Source: Reichenbachiella sp.
GTDB lineage: Bacteria > Bacteroidota > Bacteroidia > Cytophagales > Cyclobacteriaceae
Assembly: GCF_033344935.1 (NCBI RefSeq)
Contig: NZ_JAWPMM010000001.1
Span: 434,001-498,000, forward strand
Direction: 5' to 3'
DNA: 64,000 nucleotides
A program made the translations under genes and the position numbers. Position 1 is the stretch's first letter. Each line of letters starts with the position of its first letter. Positions 26,421 through 34,914 of this stretch are shown piece after piece. Below the pieces are notes generated by a model. It had not been told where the DNA came from. It saw only the letters and a list, made by a program, of their open reading frames with translations, and did not search any database.

Positions 26421-28628
26421 TTATTCCACTTCTTCTGATCCTGTTTTCAAACAGATGTATCGCCCATTGGATATTTCATTAATACTGAAATACCTTAATG
26501 GAATGCTGTACCGGCCAGAGGAGTCAATCAAGCCGTACAACCCTCGACGTTCAACAATAAAATGACCATCCATAGTAGGTTGAATATGGGTATAAGATGG
26601 TTGAAGTAATGGGTCTCCAAACTGATTGAAGAGTCCAAGTTTTCCATTCTTATTACCTAGTAAAAAATCATGCGTTGTGATATGGATTGAATCAAATTCA
26701 ATTTTGATTTTTACACTACCGGTATGATCTATAGCTCCAATTTTCCCATCCCTTCGGACTAGAGAAATACCATTTTTAAATGATGTTACCTGATCATAAG
26801 TAGGTTGAATGACTAGCTTTTCTTTCTTGTCAATAAACCCCCATTTGTCATTGAGAGAGACCGCAGCCAAATCAGAAGTGAACGGTTTAGTTTTTTCGTA
26901 TCTATTGGCGATGAGTAGTCGCTGTCCAAAATCAACAAACCCGTACTGCCCATTTTTTTTGATGCTAATGAATCCCTCACCCTCATGACATATTTCCTGA
27001 ATGTCTTCTGATAATGGGATAATCCAAAAGCCTTTGGAATTGATAAGTCCGACCTGATTACCTTGAGTGACTACGGCAAACCGCTTACTCAGCGGCTTGG
27101 AAATACTGTCATATTCGGGATGAAGGATGATTTCACCTAAAGGTGAAACAAGCCCTACCTTACCTTCTTCAGTCGTTTCGGAATAACCAAAAGGGTTAGG
27201 TCGTAGGTGGTTGTAGGTCTGGAAAAGAATTTTCCCCCGGTAATTGATGAGGTCGGTGCGTCCGCGTTTAGTCACCAAAGCGGTATTTGACTTTTGAATA
27301 GTCACACGATCGTATTCATATTCGCCAATGAACTCTCCAAATTGGTTAATGATTCTTTTGGACCCTAGATAGTTCACACGAGCAATATTTCCTATAAAAA
27401 GACCTGCTTCATCAAATTTGGCTGGGATGGCCATTTTTCCCGAATGATCAATGTACCCCCAGTAGTCATTTCGTTTTACTGGAATCAAATTATTACTGTT
27501 GGCCAAGAGACTATCAAATTGTAAAGAGGATATATTCGATCCAAATTTGTTGATGATGTTCCATCCATCTCCAGCAGAGGCGTATATATAATTGGCGTCG
27601 AAGATCAAGGTGTCAAAACCGCTTTTGTTTACCTGCTCGCCATTGTATTTGATGATTCTATAGACACCATTTTTTACAATCACATTCTTTCGAAATGCGG
27701 AAAGCTGTTTCAGAGATTGACCACGGTACACCATTTCAAAGTCTCTATTTAAAATCTCAGAAAACCCGTTGCGACTTACGACCATTAGATCAGAAGAGAT
27801 TTCAAAAATAGAGTCGCAATAAAAGTCTTTCAGCAAAGAGTGATTAGCATCAAATATTTGAAAATGTTTGAACTCCTCTGTTTGATTGAGCGAAGGAATA
27901 CTTTTAAATTCAGCTTTGTGAAGAATCGTTCCTGCTGAATCAATCGCTCCTACTTTTCCAGCTTTTATAATCAATGAATAGTGATCCGAAGCAGGTGCTA
28001 TACTATCCAGTGAAGCCTCTATCTTGATGAGACCATTTTTGTTAATTATACCATTTTTCTTTTTTTCATTGGTAAATACGAACAGGTCGTCTTTGAAATA
28101 GGCAATACGGACGAAGTCTGTAGGAAGTAGTTTTTTCCCTTGCTGAGAAAGAAGGCCATAGTAGGATTTGCCTCTTTTCCTTTCCGATACGATTAATAAA
28201 TCTTGAAGTGGTTTGATCGAGTGATATTTGAAATCCACAACCACTTCTCCTTTGAAATTTATTACACCAAAGAACAGTTCATTTGAAAACTTTCCTTTTA
28301 TGGAAGCTATGATAAGATTTCTATGAAAGGCCTCGAGTGAGTAGTACCTTGGGCTAGTGATAACCTTATTCTTAATGGTTATTAGTCCCCAGTGTTCTTT
28401 CTTATATCCAATAACTGAATTAACGGGAACATTTAATCCTTTACTCCAACCTAGCTGATTGTATTGGGCTGGAATAAGAATTTCTCCATTTTCGTCTTTT
28501 AAACCAACCTTTTCTCCCTCTTTATAAATGTCAATGGGAGATTGGCTTAGCACAATTTCTGTTTGAAATTGTAAGAAAGCGATGAAGAGGAAGGTTATTA
28601 AATAGGTGGGATACTGTTTTATTCTCAC
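26421..28628 (-). CDS. Secreted WG-repeat protein
   Basis: A 735-residue protein made almost wholly of WG (KWGLI-type) repeats. After a signal peptide (YLITFLFIAFLQFQTEIVLS), units such as GLKDENGEILIPAQYNQL, WGYIDHSGKMAIPAKFDEA and WGFIDKKEKLVIQPTYDQV recur at roughly 45-55 residue spacing up to the end. WG repeats are beta-rich and common in Bacteroidota surface or periplasmic proteins; their ligands are mostly unknown. No T9SS sorting tail or barrel is seen, so the final location is uncertain. The ATG overlaps the hemA stop by four bases, placing it on the hemA transcript. Its stop abuts the stop of the converging M16 gene with no base between. Confidence 0.88.
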   Translation of the reverse strand: MRIKQYPTYLITFLFIAFLQFQTEIVLSQSPIDIYKEGEKVGLKDENGEILIPAQYNQLGWSKGLNVPVNSVIGYKKEHWGLITIKNKVITSPRYYSLEAFHRNLIIASIKGKFSNELFFGVINFKGEVVVDFKYHSIKPLQDLLIVSERKRGKSYYGLLSQQGKKLLPTDFVRIAYFKDDLFVFTNEKKKNGIINKNGLIKIEASLDSIAPASDHYSLIIKAGKVGAIDSAGTILHKAEFKSIPSLNQTEEFKHFQIFDANHSLLKDFYCDSIFEISSDLMVVSRNGFSEILNRDFEMVYRGQSLKQLSAFRKNVIVKNGVYRIIKYNGEQVNKSGFDTLIFDANYIYASAGDGWNIINKFGSNISSLQFDSLLANSNNLIPVKRNDYWGYIDHSGKMAIPAKFDEAGLFIGNIARVNYLGSKRIINQFGEFIGEYEYDRVTIQKSNTALVTKRGRTDLINYRGKILFQTYNHLRPNPFGYSETTEEGKVGLVSPLGEIILHPEYDSISKPLSKRFAVVTQGNQVGLINSKGFWIIPLSEDIQEICHEGEGFISIKKNGQYGFVDFGQRLLIANRYEKTKPFTSDLAAVSLNDKWGFIDKKEKLVIQPTYDQVTSFKNGISLVRRDGKIGAIDHTGSVKIKIEFDSIHITTHDFLLGNKNGKLGLFNQFGDPLLQPSYTHIQPTMDGHFIVERRGLYGLIDSSGRYSIPLRYFSINEISNGRYICLKTGSEEVE

Positions 28629-29905
28629 CCTTTGGATTTGATTTTTTCCGACTGTTCTTCCAGGTTAAATAAGTCGTTGAGTACTTCTATCAATGAATCA
28701 GCTTCACCTCTTTGACATGCCGCTTTCAATTGTAACACTGGCAGCTTGATGATTTTATTCATCATGTTTTTAGTGGCTGTCTCAAGTAACTTGGTTTCAG
28801 CGTCATTGGCCTTTTTCAAGTAACGAGCCATTTCGTTCTGACGAATTTCTTCTAAAGCATTCTTGAGTTTATTGATCACTGGAGAAACTTCCATTTCTTT
28901 AGACCAGCTCCCAAACTCATTAATCGCTTCGCCAATAATTGCCTTCACATCAGGAATCGCAGCCAATCTTCTGTCGAGTGCTTCAGTAGCTTTCGCCTGG
29001 ATGCCATCAATGTTGTATAGTAACAGACCATTAATCTCTTCAATGTGCTGGTCAATGCTTCTTGGCATAGACAAATCAAAAAGATATTTATGACTCAAGA
29101 TCTTATGATCTTCAAAGGTGTTTTTAGTTATCAATGGTTGGTCTACTCGAACCGAAGAGATAATCACATCAGCATCTAAAAGAGCTTGTTGGTGATTTTC
29201 AAATGGCATAACCGTAAATCCGAACTCGGTTGCCAAGGCATTAGCCTTTTCGATGCTTCGGTTGCAGATCACTACTTCTTTCTCTGCGATGTGTTCAAGG
29301 TTTCGAACCACGTCTTCTCCGATTTCACCAAGGCCGAGCACCAAAATGTTTGGCTTTTCATGTGCCGAAGTCAATTCATCGATAAGTTCAACGGTCGCGT
29401 AAGAAACAGAAGCGGCGCCATCTCTGAAAGCGGTCTCCTGTACCACGCGCTTGTTGGTGAAGAAAATGGTATGAAGTAATCGGTGTAGGAAAGGTCCTAC
29501 AATATTTTGATCAGCAGCTAACTGGTAGGCTGATTTGATTTGGTTGATAATTTGCAAATCACCAACGACCTGTGCCTCCAATCCTATCGAAACATTAAAC
29601 AGGTGTTGCACTGCTTGTCTGTGCTCACTGAGATTGGAGAAATATTTTTTGTATTCTGAAATGTTGGAAATGCCTTTGGCTACGCCGATCAATTTGATGA
29701 TTGTTTCATATTGATCCGAAGGAGAAGAATAATATACTTCGGTGCGATTACAGGTAGAGATAATCAGTGCTTCAGATATATCCGCATAATCTTCTATCAA
29801 TTCGAGAAGCTGCTTGCTTTGCGCTTCATCGAATGCTACCATTTCCCGTACGTCAACTGGCGTGTTTTTATAAGATAAACTGACCGCCTTGAATTGATTG
29901 TGCAT
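28625..29905 (-). CDS. hemA: Glutamyl-tRNA reductase
   Basis: A 426-residue HemA, which reduces glutamyl-tRNA(Glu) to glutamate-1-semialdehyde, the first step of C5 haem synthesis. The catalytic Cys is residue 52 in ISTCNRTEVYY. The NADPH-binding domain shows LVLGLGEIGEDVVRNL, and the C-terminal dimerisation helix is present (residues about 320-420). Length is normal. No other haem genes are in the window. The four-base overlap with the WG-repeat gene suggests co-translation. A TAAnTTTG-like -7 box (29926-29933, minus strand) precedes the ATG. Confidence 0.96.
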   Translation of the reverse strand: MHNQFKAVSLSYKNTPVDVREMVAFDEAQSKQLLELIEDYADISEALIISTCNRTEVYYSSPSDQYETIIKLIGVAKGISNISEYKKYFSNLSEHRQAVQHLFNVSIGLEAQVVGDLQIINQIKSAYQLAADQNIVGPFLHRLLHTIFFTNKRVVQETAFRDGAASVSYATVELIDELTSAHEKPNILVLGLGEIGEDVVRNLEHIAEKEVVICNRSIEKANALATEFGFTVMPFENHQQALLDADVIISSVRVDQPLITKNTFEDHKILSHKYLFDLSMPRSIDQHIEEINGLLLYNIDGIQAKATEALDRRLAAIPDVKAIIGEAINEFGSWSKEMEVSPVINKLKNALEEIRQNEMARYLKKANDAETKLLETATKNMMNKIIKLPVLQLKAACQRGEADSLIEVLNDLFNLEEQSEKIKSKG

Positions 29906-29925
29906 ACACTTACTATTCGAACTGG

Positions 29926-29933
29926 CAAAATTA
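29926..29933 (-). promoter_or_regulatory. Candidate -7 promoter box (TAATTTTG) of hemA
   Basis: Read on the minus strand this is TAATTTTG, a full match to TAnnTTTG, ending about 20 bases before the hemA ATG at 29905. No convincing -33 TTTG is seen at normal spacing. The intergenic region to guaB (about 190 bases) carries one such box facing each gene. Confidence 0.45.
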
Positions 29934-30057
29934 ACCCAAAAAGAAATATTTTATATGACGAGAATCATGTCAGCCCTTATTTAGAATCTATATAAATAAA
30001 TACATCAACAGAAAAAATAATCTATCAGTTCATGCTTATTCATAACATTTTTGACCC

Positions 30058-30065
30058 TAGTTTTG
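30058..30065 (+). promoter_or_regulatory. Candidate -7 promoter box (TAGTTTTG) of guaB
   Basis: TAGTTTTG matches TAnnTTTG and ends 28 bases before the guaB ATG at 30094. A -33 element is not clear. No guanine riboswitch is recognisable in the short leader. Confidence 0.45.
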
Positions 30066-30093
30066 CACGGCAAATAAAAACACTTATTTGCAC

Positions 30094-31563
30094 ATGCATT
30101 TCGACAGTTCTAAATTGGTTTTTGAGGCGCTCACCTACGACGACGTGCTTCTACTCCCAGGTTATTCAGAAGTTTTACCAAGAGATACAGACACGAGTAC
30201 TTATCTCACCAAAAACATCAAATTAAACATTCCTTTGGTCTCTGCGGCGATGGACACCGTTACAGAATCTGACTTGGCAATTGCCATGGCGTTGGAAGGT
30301 GGCATCGGCTTTATTCACAAGAATATGACCATAGAGCAGCAGGCTGCTCAGGTTCGTAAAGTCAAGAGATCTCAAAGTGGAATGATCCTCGATCCTGTTA
30401 CACTACATGGCGATGCTACTGTTGGCGACGCCTTGGCAGCGATGAAGGAGCATAAGATTGGTGGCATTCCGGTGATAGACAAGGACAAGACATTAGTAGG
30501 TATCATCACGAACCGTGACTTGAGATTCCAAAAGAACAAAAAGCAGTTGATCCAGGAGATCATGACCAAGGACAATCTGATCACCGCCAAAGATGGTATC
30601 GGATTAGAGGGTGCTGAAGAAATTCTGCAAGAATACAAAATCGAAAAATTGCCAATCGTAAATGACGCTGGAAAGATGACTGGTCTCATTACCTACAAGG
30701 ATATCCTAAAGAATAAGGACAAGCCTAATGCATGTAAGGATGAATTTGGCAGGCTGAGAGTAGGTGCAGCCGTAGGTGTGACACCAGATATCAAAGATAG
30801 AATCCAAAAATTAATCGAAGCAGGTGTAGATGTGGTGTCTATTGATACGGCTCATGGTCACTCAAAAGGGGTAATTGATACGTGCAAAACAATCAAAAAA
30901 GCTTACCCAGATTTAGATGTAATTGTAGGCAACATTGCGACTGCTGAAGCCGCGGTAGCCTTGGCAGATGCAGGAGCGGATGCGATCAAAGTAGGTGTAG
31001 GACCAGGTAGTATTTGTACGACTAGAATTATTGCGGGTGTAGGTATGCCACAGTTGTCGGCAGTGTACGAAGCAGCCAAAGCTGTGGAAGGCAGAGGGAT
31101 TCCTATTATCGCAGATGGTGGGATTCGATTCTCCGGCGACTTTGTGAAGGCCATCGTAGCCGGAGCCAACTGTATCATGATTGGTTCGTTGCTGGGTGGT
31201 ACTGAAGAAGCGCCAGGTGAGGTGATCATTTATGAAGGCAGAAAGTTCAAGACTTATAGAGGTATGGGATCTGTAGAAGCGATGGAAGACGGATCTAAAG
31301 ATCGCTACTTCCAGGATGCTGAGGACGACGTGAAAAAATTAGTGCCAGAAGGTATCGTAGGTCGAGTGCCGTACAAAGGCATGGTGGCTGAAGTACTTTA
31401 CCAACTAACAGGTGGATTGAAAGCGGGTATGGGCTATGCAGGTGCCTCTACGGTTGAAGGATTGAAGAAAGGTAAATTCGTAAAAATCACTGGTGCTGGA
31501 ATGGCAGAGTCTCACCCTCACGATATCCAGATCACGAGAGAAGCGCCGAATTATAGTAGGTAA
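30094..31563 (+). CDS. guaB: IMP dehydrogenase
   Basis: A 489-residue IMP dehydrogenase, oxidising IMP to XMP in guanine nucleotide synthesis. The (beta/alpha)8 catalytic core is interrupted by two CBS domains (about residues 95-205). The catalytic Cys lies in GVGPGSICTTR, the IMP-binding loop in IADGGIRFSGDFVKA, and the flap region in EGRVPYKG-like sequence (VPEGIVGRVPYKG). The start MHFDSSKLVFEALTYDDVLLL fits the family, so the ATG at 30094 is preferred over an in-frame TTG six bases earlier. It is a single-gene unit with its own promoter box and terminator. guaA is not here. Confidence 0.97.
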   Translation: MHFDSSKLVFEALTYDDVLLLPGYSEVLPRDTDTSTYLTKNIKLNIPLVSAAMDTVTESDLAIAMALEGGIGFIHKNMTIEQQAAQVRKVKRSQSGMILDPVTLHGDATVGDALAAMKEHKIGGIPVIDKDKTLVGIITNRDLRFQKNKKQLIQEIMTKDNLITAKDGIGLEGAEEILQEYKIEKLPIVNDAGKMTGLITYKDILKNKDKPNACKDEFGRLRVGAAVGVTPDIKDRIQKLIEAGVDVVSIDTAHGHSKGVIDTCKTIKKAYPDLDVIVGNIATAEAAVALADAGADAIKVGVGPGSICTTRIIAGVGMPQLSAVYEAAKAVEGRGIPIIADGGIRFSGDFVKAIVAGANCIMIGSLLGGTEEAPGEVIIYEGRKFKTYRGMGSVEAMEDGSKDRYFQDAEDDVKKLVPEGIVGRVPYKGMVAEVLYQLTGGLKAGMGYAGASTVEGLKKGKFVKITGAGMAESHPHDIQITREAPNYSR

Positions 31564-31588
31564 TCAATTTCTTTTGAAGAAAATTTCG

Positions 31589-31621
31589 AACCCCAGTTTC
31601 TATTAGAGGCTGGGGTTTTTT
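31589..31621 (+). terminator. Rho-independent terminator of guaB
   Basis: AACCCCAG (31589-31596) pairs with CTGGGGTT (31610-31617) across a 13-base loop, followed by a run of T to 31621. It lies 26 bases after the guaB stop. Confidence 0.85.
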
Positions 31622-31629
31622 ATTAGAGT

Positions 31630-31663
31630 AAACCTTATAGGTTTTTGAAAACCTATAAGGTTT
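31630..31663. repeat. Perfect 16-bp inverted repeat (34-bp palindromic element)
   Basis: AAACCTTATAGGTTTT (31630-31645) is followed by TG and then its exact reverse complement (31648-31663). The arm itself contains CCTATAAGG-like symmetry. There is no T run after it, so it is not a simple terminator. It looks like a REP-type palindrome; only one copy is present in this window. Confidence 0.8.
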
Positions 31664-31677
31664 GGGCTAACTTTCTA

Positions 31678-31698
31678 GCTCGGATCTTACCTCCGAGC
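31678..31698. repeat. Short inverted repeat GCTCGGA/TCCGAGC
   Basis: GCTCGGA (31678-31684) and TCCGAGC (31692-31698) form a 7-bp stem with a 7-base loop. It lies between the 34-bp palindrome and the toxin-antitoxin genes. It may belong to the same repeat block. Confidence 0.6.
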
Positions 31699-31743
31699 GA
31701 TTCATTAAGACTTAGTGCGCTAACACAATTCCTGTCAATTCGT

Positions 31744-31751
31744 TAACTTTG
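31744..31751 (+). promoter_or_regulatory. Candidate -7 promoter box (TAACTTTG) of the toxin-antitoxin pair
   Basis: TAACTTTG matches TAnnTTTG and ends 16 bases before the antitoxin ATG at 31768. The -33 region is not recognisable. Confidence 0.45.
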
Positions 31752-31767
31752 ATAAAAGAGCAATACG

Positions 31768-32010
31768 ATGAGCAAATCAGATTTAAGAAAAACGGTACAT
31801 AAGTATGTAGATCAAGCAGATGAGCGTACATTAGAAATGGTATTAGACTTAGTTGAATCTGAATATTCAAGTAAAAAAGCCTATCACCTTGATGGATCTC
31901 AAATCGGTCAAAACGAGCTTTTAAAGCGTGCCAATACCTCAGAAGAAGATATTATCGCCAAAAGAACCCAGAGCGCAAAGGCACTTCAAAAAGAAATCAA
32001 GAGTTGGTAG
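31768..32010 (+). CDS. Putative antitoxin of a RelE/ParE-type module
   Basis: An 80-residue small protein, mainly helical and charged (MSKSDLRKTVHKYVDQADERT...), ending KALQKEIKSW. No DNA-binding fold is obvious. The ending, a C-terminal helix rich in Lys/Gln with a final Trp, and the position three bases before a ParE-like gene are what identify it as an antitoxin. In such pairs the antitoxin binds and blocks the toxin and usually represses its own promoter. The ATG follows a -7 promoter box at a normal distance. The role is assigned from context more than from sequence. Confidence 0.7.
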   Translation: MSKSDLRKTVHKYVDQADERTLEMVLDLVESEYSSKKAYHLDGSQIGQNELLKRANTSEEDIIAKRTQSAKALQKEIKSW

Positions 32011-32013
32011 CAA

Positions 32014-32322
32014 GTGACTGTTGTTTTCACATTTTGGGCAAAATCTTGCCTAAAATCAATCCACGATTATTACTTAGAAGTCGCTTCACAAGAGAAAGCC
32101 GTTGACATTGCAAATCAAATTATTGAAACGACCCAAAGTCTAAATAAATTTTCTAAAAGAGGAAGATTGGTTGAAGAGCTTCAGGAGTTAGGTAAAGATC
32201 ATCGTTATATTTTAGCCCTCCATTTCAAAATTATTTATCGAATTGAAAAGGATAAAATCTATACCACTGACGTATTTAGTACACGTCAAGACCCTGATTC
32301 AATATTGAAAAGAAATGTTTAA
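32014..32322 (+). CDS. RelE/ParE family toxin
   Basis: A 102-residue protein with RelE/ParE superfamily features: FTFWAKSCLKSIHDYYLEVAS at the start (aromatic residue, then a helix with Leu/Ile spacing), a central helix, GKDHRYILALHFKIIYRIEKDKIYTTDVF (beta strands with the conserved R-x-L/I...Y-R-I pattern) and a terminal TRQDP. RelE members cut mRNA in the ribosome; ParE members poison gyrase. The LVEE.QELGKDHRYI pattern resembles ParE more, but I cannot decide. GTG start, three bases after the antitoxin stop. No other copy is in the window. Confidence 0.83.
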   Translation: MTVVFTFWAKSCLKSIHDYYLEVASQEKAVDIANQIIETTQSLNKFSKRGRLVEELQELGKDHRYILALHFKIIYRIEKDKIYTTDVFSTRQDPDSILKRNV

Positions 32323-32338
32323 CGTTCAGTTTCAATAA

Positions 32339-32370
32339 TTCGTCTCGCTCTCGTTTCCGAGGAAGACGAA
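32339..32370. repeat. Imperfect hairpin downstream of the toxin gene
   Basis: TTCGTCT (32339-32345) pairs with AGACGAA (32364-32370), and inside it CTCG pairs with CGAG around TTTC. It starts 17 bases after the toxin stop. There is no T run, so it is either a weak terminator or part of a repeat. Confidence 0.5.
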
Positions 32371-32404
32371 ATAAATGTCCTTACTCCCAATCCCACCGCA
32401 ATAG

Positions 32405-32467
32405 ATTACCCGAAATGCCTTATAGACCTGACTGAAATTTTGCGACTCTGCTCGTCAATCGGGTAAT
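32405..32467. repeat. Inverted repeat ATTACCCGA/TCGGGTAAT with 45-base spacer
   Basis: Nine-base arms at 32405-32413 and 32459-32467 are exact reverse complements. The spacer has no open frame of note. The block ends 48 bases before the next gene. It could be a regulatory palindrome or the edge of the small accessory cassette. Confidence 0.5.
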
Positions 32468-32515
32468 GACGGTTGATTAACTTTTACTAAATTGCCTCGG
32501 TTATCAACTCATTGA

Positions 32516-34570
32516 ATGATTTCACAAAAGGGCATCATTAGATTAAGCGTAATCCTTGGGATTATATTCTGGTCGCTATTCACCATAGTGGACCTGATGG
32601 CGCTATTCAGTGAGCTCAACGGCATTGCTTTTGGGTTCCCTCCTTTTGTATCCAATGCGATGCTGACGATGTTCATCATCTCACTCATCTTATTTTATAG
32701 GTTCAATATTGGACAGGCAGAGAGTGTCAATTTTGTGGATTTACTCTGGCGGGTTTTTGTATCAGGGTTGATCGCAACCGTAGTCACCCTTTGCATAGAG
32801 TTTTTCTTCACAGTATTTGCCTCTAGTAAAGTAGGAAGCAATACGCTAGTCATTAATTTCCTTTACCATGTCAATATTGGGCTGGTCATTGCCTTTCTGG
32901 TTTCCACTTTTATCGTTTGGAAAAGGCTGATTCTCTATCAAAAGTCGAAGACATTGCTGGCTACCTGGCAGCTATATGAATATGCCTTACTGGGTACTTT
33001 GATTTTCGATCTCTTTTCGCATGATTATCAAGACCCTGCCTTTCTAGCGGTGTATGGTATTCTGGTTTTGATAGGGTTATACCTATCATTCAATTTGAAA
33101 TGGATCGCTTATCTCAACTTCAAACAAAAGTGGAGAAGTATACTTTTCGTACTTCTGGTGGTGATTTACATCTGGTATTTCTTCAAAACCCTGATGTTCT
33201 TCTCAGAGAAAGTACAATTAGTCAGAGACCTGCTTGATAGTGTGTTCATACTGGCGTTGATTACTTTCATAATCATCTATTGTGTTATCGCGCTTTTGGT
33301 GATATTGTTCAATTTGCCTACCACCTCTGTGTTCGAGAAGAAACTGGAAGAGGCTGTCAACTTCCAACGATTGAGCCAATCCATCCCTGCCGGAGAAAGC
33401 GAAGAAAAAGTCTATGAAATTTTGCTCGATAGTTCGGTGAGTGCCGTGTACTCTGAAGCGGCCTGGCTACAAATTTCAGACCCGAGCAAGAATGTAGAAG
33501 TCACGCTGACCCATAATTTGGATAAGGAATTAATCCCGGTTATTACGAAAGCAGTTAACAATAGTCGCTTCAAAAAAATATTGAATTCGGATTTTGATAG
33601 AAACCCTAAGTCACTCAAGATCTCAGCCAATCTGAAAAACGTCAACTTCCGATCAATTCTCCAATTTCCGGTGACGGTAAAAGGAGAAAAGATCGGCGTG
33701 CTCGCCTTGCTCAAGGAGGTGAATGACGGATTCAATAGAGAAATGGTCGACATCATCGACACCTTTGTGAATCAGGCGAGTATTTCTGTGGAGAACTTCA
33801 GACTTCTCAACGATGCCATTGTCAATGAGCGATACAAGGAAGAGCTGAAGATTGCCAACCGTGTACAAAACAAATTGCTCCCCGAAAGACTAGAACCTTG
33901 CGCAGCGTATGATATTCATGCTTATTCTCAAGCGGCGGATGAAGTGGGCGGTGACTATTATGATGTGTACCAGCTAGACGAAGAGCGTACCGCCCTAATC
34001 ATTGGTGATGTGTCTGGGAAAGGAACTTCCGCTGCATTCCATATGGCGCAAATGAAAGGCGTGTTTCAGAGTTTGGTTCAATTGGATCTTGACCCCAAAG
34101 AGTTTTTGGTGCATGCCAATAATGCACTAAGCAGATGTTTGGAAAGTACGTCGTTCATCACCGTTTCTTTCTTTGTGATAGATAGCAAAAAGAAGAAAGT
34201 TCAATTCGCACGTGCAGGGCATTGTCCTTCCTTATATTACAGTGCAGAAAAGGGAACAACAGAATATTTTAAAAATAGAGGATTGGGATTGGGGATATTG
34301 AGAAACTTCAATTTCCATAAATACGTACAGGTAAATGAGTTTACCTATCAGGCCAAGGACGTACTGGTATTGTATACCGACGGAATCACAGAAGCCTGCA
34401 ACGATAAAAAGGAGCAATTTGGCTTCGATCGACTACAAAGTGCTCTAACCAAGCACGCTGACCAATCACCTGGTGCTATTCAAGAAGGCATAATCAACGA
34501 TCTATATGAGTTTTGTGGTAAGGAATCATTGAATGATGACTATACCCTTTTAATTGTGAAATTTAACTAG
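32516..34570 (+). CDS. Membrane PP2C-type serine phosphatase with GAF domain (RsbU/SpoIIE-like)
   Basis: A 684-residue sensor phosphatase. Residues 1-275 contain about eight hydrophobic helices. Residues of about 290-440 look like a GAF domain (SVSAVYSEAAWLQI ... GEKIGVLALLKE ... DTFVNQASISVENF). Residues 445-684 are the SpoIIE/PP2C domain: QNKLLPERL, EVGGDYYDVYQL with metal-binding Asp, IIGDVSGKGTSAAFHMA, ARAGHCPSLYY, LVLYTDGITEA and NDDYTLLIVK. Such phosphatases dephosphorylate a STAS anti-anti-sigma protein; that gene follows one base later, and the matching kinase follows that. The signal it senses is unknown. No sigma factor is encoded nearby. Confidence 0.92.
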   Translation: MISQKGIIRLSVILGIIFWSLFTIVDLMALFSELNGIAFGFPPFVSNAMLTMFIISLILFYRFNIGQAESVNFVDLLWRVFVSGLIATVVTLCIEFFFTVFASSKVGSNTLVINFLYHVNIGLVIAFLVSTFIVWKRLILYQKSKTLLATWQLYEYALLGTLIFDLFSHDYQDPAFLAVYGILVLIGLYLSFNLKWIAYLNFKQKWRSILFVLLVVIYIWYFFKTLMFFSEKVQLVRDLLDSVFILALITFIIIYCVIALLVILFNLPTTSVFEKKLEEAVNFQRLSQSIPAGESEEKVYEILLDSSVSAVYSEAAWLQISDPSKNVEVTLTHNLDKELIPVITKAVNNSRFKKILNSDFDRNPKSLKISANLKNVNFRSILQFPVTVKGEKIGVLALLKEVNDGFNREMVDIIDTFVNQASISVENFRLLNDAIVNERYKEELKIANRVQNKLLPERLEPCAAYDIHAYSQAADEVGGDYYDVYQLDEERTALIIGDVSGKGTSAAFHMAQMKGVFQSLVQLDLDPKEFLVHANNALSRCLESTSFITVSFFVIDSKKKKVQFARAGHCPSLYYSAEKGTTEYFKNRGLGLGILRNFNFHKYVQVNEFTYQAKDVLVLYTDGITEACNDKKEQFGFDRLQSALTKHADQSPGAIQEGIINDLYEFCGKESLNDDYTLLIVKFN

Positions 34571-34571
34571 A

Positions 34572-34913
34572 ATGATAAAAATAGATAATCATATCAATGA
34601 CGACCCAGCTTACTATCAACTCTCGATAGGTGGTGAGGTAGATGCTTCATCTTCTATTCATCTAGAAGAAGGACTGAAGAATGCCATGGTGGCTAGTAAG
34701 AAGATTATCGTAGATCTGGCAGAGCTGGAATATATCTCTTCGGCTGGTTTGGGCGTATTTATGTCTATCATTCAAGACTTGGAAAACGAAGGAATTCAGT
34801 TCGTCATTTACGGTATGGCACCTAAAGTGAATGAAGTGTTTGAAATACTAGGGTTGAATCAATTGATTACAATCAAAAAGGATAAAGAAGAGGCTTTGGA
34901 GGCCATCAAATAA
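34572..34913 (+). CDS. STAS-domain anti-anti-sigma factor (RsbV-like)
   Basis: A 113-residue single STAS domain protein. The phosphorylation loop reads EYISSAGLGVFMS, with the target serine at residue 56 or 57, so the protein should be switchable by phosphorylation. In partner-switching systems the unphosphorylated form binds the kinase/anti-sigma protein and frees its target. It is flanked by the phosphatase (one base upstream) and by the kinase-like ATPase (one base downstream), so the three form a complete cycle. Confidence 0.92.
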   Translation: MIKIDNHINDDPAYYQLSIGGEVDASSSIHLEEGLKNAMVASKKIIVDLAELEYISSAGLGVFMSIIQDLENEGIQFVIYGMAPKVNEVFEILGLNQLITIKKDKEEALEAIK

Positions 34914-34914
34914 A

